From assembly GCA_009760855.2 (NCBI GenBank), contig WPIO01000056.1, forward strand, positions 2,750,001 to 2,814,000: 64,000 bases of DNA, given 5' to 3'. Position numbers and translations under genes: made by a program. Origin of the DNA: Cristatella mucedo. Lineage: Eukaryota > Bryozoa > Phylactolaemata > Cristatellidae. The notes below the pieces were generated by a model. That model saw only the letters and a program-made list of their open reading frames with translations, was not told the origin of the DNA and ran no database searches. Below are positions 34,818 to 42,926 of this stretch, piece by piece; the first letter of the stretch is position 1, and each line of letters begins with the position of its first letter.

Positions 34818-35704
34818 TATCTAGGTGCTAGTCCAATTGAGGGACAACAAAACCCGAGGCCCTGCAAACCTTTAGATGGACACGGTCAAAATAGTTTTTT
34901 GTTGTTGAGCGGACGCTTGGTTGCACCTGAATTAAGATTTCGCAATTTTAAAACTGCTTAAATCATCAATGGAAGTTCTTCGGGAAAATTGCCGTAGATG
35001 ATTCATTTATATAACATTCTTGATGCGAGCTACGCGTTGGCTGAATCGCACCCGCAGACGGCAGACGGCGCCGGCAGACGGCGGCGGCGGACTCAGTGCT
35101 GAAGCAGCACAAGTCTAAGAGCAATCGCATACAAAGAGAAGACAGGTAGCGCCACGCATGAGCATGATGAATCGTCTCAGATAAACGTCTGACCAAACGG
35201 CATATTCGCTCACGCGCGTGTGGTCAGCGAGGTGACCGTTGGGACTGGCAGATCTGCACACAGACCAGCGTTGATTAGGCAGGCGCCTATACGCGGGCGC
35301 GCGAACAACTCGAAAGGTTCACCTGCGGTTCCACCGGACGAGCTGACGACGTTGCCGCCTCCGTCGAGGCGGCGCCGACGTCTATTTTTCTCTCGGTATA
35401 GCCGTTAAAAATGGGTGCCGGGAAGGAGGGAAACCAGTCTCAAGCCCGGCTGGTTTTATTAATAAATAATACATACATAAAAACTATACGCATATTAAAT
35501 ATTGATTAATTTTTAATAATTAATGATGATAATACATAATTTAATAAATTAATTAAGCCATTCAGCACTGGTTGGGGTAGCTTCCCAAGGGTAGTTTCTA
35601 AGATGTTTCTGCCGCGTGGCATTGCTTTGAACCACGTGGCGTCGGTACACATTCCGACATTCTTAGGTAAAGATATACTGCGGCTCCCGCATTTGTGACA
35701 TCTT
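34818..35704. other. Spacer with a CpG-rich patch
   Basis: CAGACGGCGG-type direct repeats at about 35055-35090. A 62-codon frame starts at GTG 35220 and ends in an Arg-rich tail, but has no ATG and no motif. The rest is AT-rich. No gene is claimed. Confidence 0.35.
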
Positions 35705-35780
35705 GTAAGAATAATAATAATAATAAATAAGTATAGCACCGTCACATGACTTAATCTATTTCTAGGTACTTTAGACGTGA
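35705..35780 (-). mobile_element. LINE family A terminal scrap
   Basis: (AAT)n followed by AAGTATAGCACCGTCACATG and CTATTTCTAGGTACTTTAGA, a worn version of the tail hairpin. Confidence 0.55.
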
Positions 35781-35799
35781 TTGTCTTTTTTTAATACTC

Positions 35800-36265
35800 C
35801 TGCGACTCCCTAATCGCAGGTCTTCCTGCTTGTACAGTAATACCCTCGCATTCAGTGCAAGACTCGGCTGCTGCGCTTAGTCTGTCGCGAACATCGAAAC
35901 TACCAAATCGCAGCACTTCTCATCGGCCTGCAGTGATTACCGAACAAGCAGCAAACTTACTTTAAGATCCTCACACTGGCTCCTAGGTCTTTTCCGTCTC
36001 TAGCTCCGTCCTAATTATTTGAACTGCTTCCTTCTCAGGCGTCACAGCGTGTGCGAAGCCGCTCTGTTGACTCGAGGCGTTTTTTATCAGTACGAGGCTA
36101 ATGGCCGCTATTGACTATTTGCTCCGCTTCCCGGCAGCCCCAGATCCTTCAGCGGCCTCGTCTTCAGTTTGTATGCTCTCGTAGCCTAGAGATAATCTCC
36201 GACTGATGTCGCGACACCCCCTGACTTTGCCGATATTTAAAAAGACGGCGAAAGCGACGTGTAAT
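35800..36265 (+). mobile_element. Very old LINE family A fragment
   Basis: Recognisable only by order of words: CTCGGCTGCTGCGCTTAGTC, CACTTCTCATCGGCCTGCAG and GCCGATATTTAAAAAGACGG, equivalent to the C-terminal ORF region of family A on the plus strand. Confidence 0.45.
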
Positions 36266-36392
36266 GAGAAGCTAGAAGCTCAAGCGTTTGTTCCTCCATG
36301 TGAATTGTCGCACGTATGCGCTCATGTACGTTGAAATATTGTTCCTCATTTCCAGACTCCAAAGTTTCTGGAAGCAATATGCACAGTTTTCC

Positions 36393-36393
<1 letters not shown>

Positions 36394-36434
<41 letters not shown>
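36394..36434. repeat. (ATT)n microsatellite
   Basis: About 13 ATT units. It could be an orphan LINE A tail, but no hairpin precedes it. Confidence 0.9.
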
Positions 36435-36435
<1 letters not shown>

Positions 36436-36811
36436 GTCGTGTGCTACCACCACTGCTCGCACGCCATTTCCCGTTGCCAGTCACTGCTGAGCTGAGCAGA
36501 GCGTTATCGCAAGGTAACGTGCGAGCAACGTCGGCAAGCTCTTACGTCACGAGAAGGCGGCGCTCTCGTGGCCATAGAAGCTCGCCATAGCAGCGGTAGC
36601 AGCGCCCTAAGCGAAGCCAGACCACACCCCCGCGGGCGCTTCCGGTCGCCCCTTTCCGGCGTCATCCCTGGCCGAAAGCGAAGCGTACGAGTGTCCGCGT
36701 TCTTTTCTGCTACAACCTCGCGCGGCGACAGTTAGCGCGGCGCGCACATTCGAAGTGTGGCTGTGGCTTGCTAATTGAGGTGCGAGACGCTGACGACGCC
36801 CGACGAGAGGA

Positions 36812-37072
36812 ATGCCGCTAAACGACGCACTGGCTGAGTACAGTGAGCGACTTCGGACGGTGACTCGCAACGGCGATACACACGCGGCAGCGTTCTGGCA
36901 CGCAATGTACATGGAGGCTTTCTGGAAAAGTATTTCTAGATGCGAGCGGAAGTGTGCTGCCCTCGAGTGTCGGCTGCGCATGACGAGCCCGCCGGGAAGC
37001 GACCGTGAGTGCTCCACCGCCGCCGCCGCCGCCGTCGAAGCGGCGCCGCCGCCGCCACCGCCGAAGCACTAG
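36812..37072 (+). CDS. Hypothetical small ORF, 86 aa
   Basis: Not recognised. ATG at 36812, TAG at 37070. The first 60 residues are free of low complexity and look helical, with the word SISRCERKCAALECRLRM. The last 25 are Ala then Pro runs encoded by GCC and CCG repeats. The CpG-rich block begins at about 36430, with no upstream ATG in frame close by. A LINE A tail begins within a few bases after the stop, so the original 3' end may have been displaced. It could be the intact protein, a 5' exon or chance. Confidence 0.35.
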   Translation: MPLNDALAEYSERLRTVTRNGDTHAAAFWHAMYMEAFWKSISRCERKCAALECRLRMTSPPGSDRECSTAAAAAVEAAPPPPPPKH

Positions 37073-37074
37073 CA

Positions 37075-37500
37075 ATAATGATAATAATAATAACAATGAT
37101 AAATAATTTGATATAAAGCCCTCAGAGAACTCAATTTCTATCTAGGCGCTTTACAATTTGCTGCAACTGAAGCACGATCAAATGGTTAGTGGTAGAAGGT
37201 TCAATAAACAGCTAGAATAATATGGTTAGAGGTGACATGCACATGGTCAGCATGCAAGTGCGGTTAGTGGTAGCATGCAATAGTGTCAGCATGCGTAAGC
37301 ACATGAAAGACAAATCACAGTGACCCACTAAATTTTTTATAACTAGATGCGTTTTAGCTGTTATTCAAATGCGAACAAGTCAGGAGGTGTCGTGACAAAG
37401 GTCGGAAGTGAGTTTCAGGCTCTGGGTGCATACGAACTAAAGGCACGGTCTGCAAAGAATTTGAGGTTTGTACGAGGTACAGGTAAACATTTAAGATTCC
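37075..37500 (-). mobile_element. LINE family A 3' end
   Basis: (AAT)n, TTTGATATAAAGCCCTCAG, GGCGCTTTACAATTTGCTGC, GGTTAGAGGTGACATGCACA and GACCCACTAAATTTTTT. Then the ORF end region to about AGGTACAGGTAAACATTTA. Confidence 0.82.
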
Positions 37501-37616
37501 ATACCAAAGCACAGGTTTCGCAAAAGGACCGTACAAGATTTGTATTATTATTGTTCCCAAAATCTACAGACCATTCACTGCTATTACGGGTCACTCTCAC
37601 TCGTTGTAAATACAAC

Positions 37617-37673
<57 letters not shown>

Positions 37674-37950
37674 CATATATATATATATGTATATATAAAT
37701 ACATATATACGCATACTTACATATATAAGCGAAAACACTCGCACATGCGCACGAGTACGCCCACACGCACACACTCAGAGATACACGTACACACACGCAC
37801 ATATATATATACATACATAAATATATACATACATAATATACATACATATGTATATGTATGTATATTATAATATATATACGTACATAAATATATATATACA
37901 TACACACACGCACATATATATATATATGCGTGCGTGTGTTTATACATACG
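37617..37950. repeat. (AT)n with (AC)/(ATAC) microsatellite
   Basis: Pure AT for about 50 bp at 37617-37668, then TATATACATACA-type and CACACGCACA-type runs to about 37950. The Y/I frames are artefacts. Another AT block lies at 38101-38130. Confidence 0.97.
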
Positions 37951-38419
37951 TACCGTAGTTATCCATTGCATATCCGTTAATAGTTATAAATTATTTGCTA
38001 CGCTGTCTGACAGTATGCCGTTTACTATCGTAAAGTTGCTCTCTTTTTCTAATGCGTTATGTGCTCGCCGTTGACGACCTAGGAAATCAAAAATAATCAT
38101 AATATATATATATATTTATATATATATGTATTATTATTGAAATGCTAATCCAAACTATTCCCCTACAAACTTATATCCGTATATTTTATGAGCATGTATC
38201 TCATCTCAGTTTATAACTCCACGATGTGACTGAGACATACAGTGTACGTAAAATGCCTAAAAAAAGCTTTAGCTCCGCTAAGGCGCCGTGGAAAAATACA
38301 TTACTATATATTACATTATACTTTATTATTGATAATAGTAGTATATTATTGGTAGTATTAATATTATGCTATTTTTAAGTGATTATTTATTTTATTGCTT
38401 TTTATTTTATTCACACATA

Positions 38420-38625
38420 TCTCTACTAATTAAAGCGGGAAAGTCCGCCCTTCCCTCTGTCACGCCCCATAATGACGCACTTGCGTCATGTGGTCTTCAC
38501 GTCACGCTCAGCCAGGCGAGTCTACACGCTAACGCTCGACGGAAAAAGCACAGTATACCGAGAGTTATCTCTGCTAATTAAAGCGAGATAATCCATCCTC
38601 CCGTCGGTCACGTTGCAAGATGGCA
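38420..38625 (+). mobile_element. Helitron-like 5' termini, two in tandem
   Basis: TCTCTACTAATTAAAGCGGG at 38420 and TCTCTGCTAATTAAAGCGAG at 38578 both follow an A. They resemble the A/TCTCTACTA 5' ends of Helitrons. The downstream words (AAAGTCCGCCC, then CTCTGTCACG; ATAATCCATCC, then GTCGGTCACG) are also related, so a unit of about 158 bp is duplicated. No CTRR-type 3' end with hairpin was located, so the extent is unknown. Confidence 0.4.
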
Positions 38626-39267
38626 CACTTCCGTTTAGCGGCAAGATGGCGCAGCACTGTCGTCCGTGACGGAACTTCGATGACTAGCGAAGCGAGTCCG
38701 AGTGAGACAGGCTGCAGTGAGAGCTGCTCGTCATTAATAAGGCACTTGCGCAGCTGTACAAAAAGGCAAGAGTAATCAGACGACGACGCGTCTTTGGACT
38801 GTTCTCCTCGAGCTTATCTCGCCCCTTCAAAGTTTCCATCGCCTGTAGAATGTACAATTCGCATATTACTCATTTTGACGGCAGCAAGGTTCTGACACCC
38901 AGCGAAGCAGAAGGGACACGTCTTGTTTTCTGTCGCTCGACGACAGACGACTAGCTGCAGCGACGGCACGCGGGGAGTTTGGCGATAGCGCAGAAAGCTG
39001 CCACTTTCTCCGGGGCAAGGTCTCGCGAGGTCTCGCCTCCTCTGCGCCGCCGCCGCACCAGGGCGCTCACGCGATCGGCACCCAAACCAACGTACGGCAT
39101 CGTCTCTGCGCGTCGCTCCGCCCACAGCCAGTCGCCGCGGCGGCGGCGCCACCGCTGCCACTGCCGCCACCGCCGGGCCGCCGCGAGGGGGCGCTGCGCA
39201 AGCGAATTCGCCAGCGAGTGCGCACGGGGCCGCCTACGCCGCCGCTCTTGCAGCTTGCAGTCGTCGA
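38626..39267. other. CpG-rich region upstream of the 39268 ORF
   Basis: High CpG, GCC/GCG runs and open frames on both strands (38979-39368 plus, 38814-39170 minus) that look like composition artefacts. It may hold a promoter; none can be delimited. Confidence 0.3.
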
Positions 39268-39534
39268 ATGGCGTCCGACTGCGGCGGCGCCGCCGGAGGC
39301 GGAGGTGCCGGAGAGACGAGCCGGCAGCAGGACGTCGCGTGCACTCTGCTTCGCTCCAAAGTCGCTGACCTGCCGCCGCCGCCTGTCGGCGGCAGCGGCG
39401 ACGCTCGGAATGCAGAGGCGGCAGCAGCAGCAGCGGCGGCAGCTCGGCGGAACGCCGCCTCCGCCGGAACGCCGAAGCGCCACGCGGTAAAGGAGCCGCT
39501 CGACGTCACGCTGTCGAAGGATCCGCGTGCCTAG
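39268..39534 (+). CDS. Hypothetical Ala/Gly-rich ORF, 88 aa, with in-frame continuation after TAG
   Basis: Not recognised. ATG at 39268, TAG at 39532. It is Gly- and Ala-rich, with KRHAVKEPLDVTLSKDP near the end. The same frame stays open for another 105 codons after the TAG, to the next TAG at 39850. That part is not low-complexity: DDDDDKRAGDLAELTESVGA, then KLSRCERCVATAETRFELTK, then RTFASCQKGMKRAQ. So the real gene may extend to 39852 with a nonsense change, a removed intron or read-through, or only the 3' part may be coding. Codon composition is CpG-rich, like the other candidate ORFs. Confidence 0.35.
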   Translation: MASDCGGAAGGGGAGETSRQQDVACTLLRSKVADLPPPPVGGSGDARNAEAAAAAAAAARRNAASAGTPKRHAVKEPLDVTLSKDPRA

Positions 39535-39852
39535 ATTGCCGTCGCCGCCGCCGACGACGACGACGACAAGCGCGCCGGCGATCTCGCGGAGTTAACGGAG
39601 AGCGTCGGGGCGAAGCTTTCGCGCTGCGAGAGATGTGTCGCCACTGCCGAGACGCGCTTTGAACTCACAAAACGGACGTTCGCCTCCTGCCAAAAAGGAA
39701 TGAAAAGGGCGCAGAGCGTTCATAAAACTTGCGCTCGCAATGGCTTCACGCAAAGGCTCTCAGATAACGCGTGGTGGGAGATTTCAGTTTTGTGTCCTCG
39801 GGTGCAATGCGCTAACTCTCCATCCTGCCTAAAGCACACGGAAAATGCATAG

Positions 39853-40014
39853 CTTCAGAGGAATTCTCGTCTGCTGTCAAGCGTTTTCAAATTATCCTGT
39901 TTTGCTACTAGGCGAGGTGCAGAAGTAAGGCTCACGAATGTAGCGCGAGCTATGCCGCAGCCAGAACTCGCGAAAGTTAAGCGGACTTAACGCAATACTG
40001 TCCACAGAATTGCA
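39853..40014. other. Short spacer
   Basis: No feature recognised. Confidence 0.3.
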
Positions 40015-40200
40015 ATGGCACAGCTGACTCTGGCGAACATTTCAGTTTATGATGTTGCAGACTAAGAGAACGGCGAACAGCGACATTCGATTGACATGGC
40101 GTCAAGAGAGGTTGCGGCTGTGGGAATCACCTGCGTCTACGCATAGACAGTACATCCAGGAGACTGCTTCATAACGGAAATGGAAACGTGCGCCCATCTG

Positions 40201-40245
40201 TTCTTCGAGGAGGTGACTCACTCTACGAGTCACCTCCTCGAAGAA
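40201..40245. repeat. Perfect 19-bp inverted repeat, 7-base loop
   Basis: The left arm TTCTTCGAGGAGGTGACTC (40201-40219) is the exact reverse complement of 40227-40245; the loop is ACTCTAC. It lies inside the coding-like stretch. Confidence 0.95.
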
Positions 40246-40475
40246 GACTACGCCGGTGTCGAGATGTTGCTGAGAGCCTCGAAGTATCGGTGCGTCGATC
40301 GGTGGCTCGAAGGTCATTGGAGATTTCAAAATGGCGAAATTCCCTAAAGGGTCCCAAAAGCGGTTCGACGAAGTTCCCTGGGTTTGTGTGCCTACGAGAC
40401 GGCCGGAACACTTAAGAGTGCACCGTGGCAAAAGGGAATGGCCACAGCCGTAGCGGACCGGGTTCTTCGTAGAGA

Positions 40476-40790
40476 AGTCTGGTGAAGGGAAGTCTGGTGA
40501 AGGGAAGTCTGGTGAAGGGAAGTCTGGTGAAGGGAAGTCTGGTGAAGGGAAGTCTGGTGAAGGGAAGTCTGGTGAAGGGAAGTCTGGTGAAGGGATGTCT
40601 GGTGAAGGGAAGTCTGGTGAAGTCTCGTGAAGGAAAGTCTCGTGAAGGAAAGTCTCGTGAAGGAAAGTCTCGTGAAGGAAAGTCTCGTGAAGGGAAATCC
40701 GGTGAAGGGAATTCTGGTAAAGAAAAGTCTCGTAAAGAAAAGTCTGGTGAAGGGAATTCTGGTAACGGGAAATCCGGTGAAGGAAACCCT
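40476..40790. repeat. 15-bp minisatellite (AGTCTGGTGAAGGGA)
   Basis: About 20 units. The first half has GGTGAAGGG; the second half (from about 40626) has CGTGAAGGA, then more diverged units. One unit lacks 5 bp at the junction. The 15-bp period keeps a frame of KSGEG or KSREG. Confidence 0.95.
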
Positions 40791-40870
40791 GGGAAGGTGA
40801 CGATGCCACCACTGGACATCGAGTTAGGCCCCGTCGAGCAATTTATCACGGATGAACACAACGAGTGAGC

Positions 40871-41647
40871 ATTTTTCATGTACCCGTAAGAATTGTTTAC
40901 ACAGCAGTCAGAGGCAAAGCTCAAAACTGCAAGGAGCCCGCATAGGAGACGAGATGTAGAGGTGACCGTCGAATTTGTCTAATTCACCAAAGAGCTGAAC
41001 AGGAAGACGAAAGTGACACTTGTATAGTTTCGGCTTTGCGGCGGATTCACGGCCTTCGGTGCCATCTCAAGGCTAGAAAACTATTGAGTAGCTTGTTTAA
41101 GCTCTCATCACTACACATCCTGAAGTAGGACGCAGAATTTTCCTGAAAGTCTACAGTATATCTCTCTGATATTCGGCTTAAGGAAATCGCGGCGAAAATG
41201 GCAGCTTACTCTGAGGAGCGATGCGATCGCTTTCGTCAGGAAACATCCGACTTTCGAGTGTCGCTAACAACTACAGTATAAGGAAACCGCAAATGAGGCT
41301 AAAATGTCTGGTTTTATTCTTCTTGTTCGAGAGAGATTTACATTTTATCGCTAATCTAGAGCATTTGCCAATTTCTGAGGCCTTTGAGTGGTGGTCATAT
41401 GCGTAGGATCTCAAGAGTAAATACATGTCAAGTTTGATTTCATTTCCCTTTCTTATTGATTAAAAGTTAACTAAAGGGTGTGAATTCGTCAGTTGTCTCA
41501 TAAGAAATGGGTTAATTTTAAGTTAATCACTGTTTTAGGCGCACGGATCAAAGAGCAGCGAATAATGTCAATTGCCTACACTTCTGAGGCTCTCTGCGTT
41601 TGATAAAATATATCCATGTATGCGCATCGATGAGTAAAAATCCCTAC
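40871..41647. other. Spacer, no gene recognised
   Basis: Intermediate composition; the ORF at 41221-41406 has no motif. Confidence 0.35.
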
Positions 41648-41765
41648 GGCGGCAGCGGCGGCAGCGGCGGCGGCGGCAGCGGCGGCAGCGGCGGCAGCGG
41701 CGGCAGCGGCGGCAGCGGCGGCAGCGGCGGCAGCGGCGGCAGTAGCAGCGGCAGCGGCAGTAGCT
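41648..41765. repeat. (GGCGGCAGC)n repeat
   Basis: About 13 units of 9 bp. It would encode Gly-Gly-Ser in one frame, but no gene context is visible. Confidence 0.95.
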
Positions 41766-42926
41766 AAGAAATCGGTCTTCTGCGACAGCGCTCGGCTCTG
41801 GATGCCCTTACATTTTGACTAAAACTTCGTCGCGAACTGACTACAGTCGTGGTCACGTGACTGTTCCATCGCTCAGTGCAACGACTGCGGACCGAACCCG
41901 TAGAGGGATCCGCGCAAGCTTTCTCCACGCGCTATTACTTTCCCGTCTCGACGCGACGCCAAGGCCAACGCGATGACGAGGTCGCTGGGTTTTCGCGCTT
42001 GACGGCAGAGGCCGCTCTTGGCCGCCGCCCCGCGCCAACGCTGCGCACGGGTGGCGTCTCGGCTTATCCGTGCTTCGGAGCGGCCGCGTTTCCACTGCGA
42101 GAACGCCCAGTCCGTTTCCGTGCCGAGAACGAGGCGACCGAGCGCCGTGCCGCTGCGCGCTCTCTCCGCTCCAGCGTCCGCTGCCGCGGCACGCTGCCGC
42201 TGCGGTTTTGACGCACGACAGACGACGCACGCGCGGCCGCAACTTGAGCGCATCGTAGTGTTCCGCATCCGCGAACACTCTCTTTGCGCGAGAATTCCGG
42301 GCCGCTAGATGTCGCCAAGATGTCGCCACAATGTCTCCAAGCCCTGATCCGTCGCTTGCCCGTTTCGCGCACGTATACCGCTTATCTGTCGTACTTTGCA
42401 ATGTACAAATTATCTATAGACAATTCTAGACGTTTCCGGGCGTTTGCTGCCGGCGAACCTAGCGCCTCTTCCTGCACACCGCTTCGCACCCGCCCACTGT
42501 CCACGTGACTTTCCCCGGCTCCTGTTTTCGATCGCGGCGTCTGCTGCATTTGGTATCTATCCCCGGCATCGGCGAACCGCCGGCAGCGGCGGCGGTGTGC
42601 CGCACAGTACGGCGAGCGCGTGCGCGCGCGTATTTACGGGCGCGCTGCGGCGGCGGCGGCGGCGAAGGGCGTTCTCTTCGGGCAGACCAAAAAAAAACCG
42701 CGAGCCGCATCCAAGGATACCCACCGGAAGCGTGCGCACGCGAGCGAGCCGTAGTGTCATTAGCGTTCTGTAATTGTAGTCGGCAAGTCGGCTGTCACCT
42801 CGCTCGGCTGCCTCTCGAGTCGGTGGTTCCGGCACTCGGCGTAGTCGGCGTACTCGCTCTCTATCAGTCCTCGCTCTCTCGTCCTCAGCTCTCTCGTCGT
42901 CGTCGTAGTCATCGCCGCTTCCGACC
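41766..42926 (+). promoter_or_regulatory. CpG-rich 5' region of the aquaporin gene
   Basis: CpG content is high from about 41850 through the aquaporin gene. Overlapping open frames on both strands (for example 41853-42401 minus, 42018-42308 plus) are expected from this composition and show no motif. The last ~120 bp before the ATG are CTCTCGTCCTC- and TCGTCGTCG-rich and probably 5'UTR. No TATA box was identified. Confidence 0.4.

Larger units (their letters stand above)
40015..40870 (+). pseudogene. Stop-interrupted coding-like stretch ending in a KSGEG/KSREG repeat
   Basis: From ATG 40015 one frame reads MAQLTLANISVYDVAD, TAA, then ENGEQRHSIDMASREVAAVG, a TAG at 40144, then ITEMETCAHLFFEEVTHSTS and on to VDRWLEGHWRFQNGEIP and a TAA at about 40346. 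The +1 frame then takes over at MAKFPKGSQKRFDEVPW (40331) and runs to TAG 40451. After that, RTGFFVEKSGEG leads into the 15-bp repeat. A 5-bp deletion in the array (at about 40621) shifts frame again into SREGK units and the end LDIELGPVEQFITDEHNE (stop 40866-40868). I recognise no family. The pattern suits a decayed gene, or several exons with unrecognised introns. Confidence 0.35.

Noticed and set aside
37415-37971. Y/I-rich ORFs at 37.4-38.0 kb
   Set aside because: Translations of the (AT)n/(AC)n microsatellite.
39268-40451. A non-standard genetic code with TAG as a sense codon
   Set aside because: Several TAGs interrupt coding-like frames here, but TAA and frameshifts do so too, and the certain genes (ISCU, aquaporin, bZIP) read well with the standard code. 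Decay is simpler.
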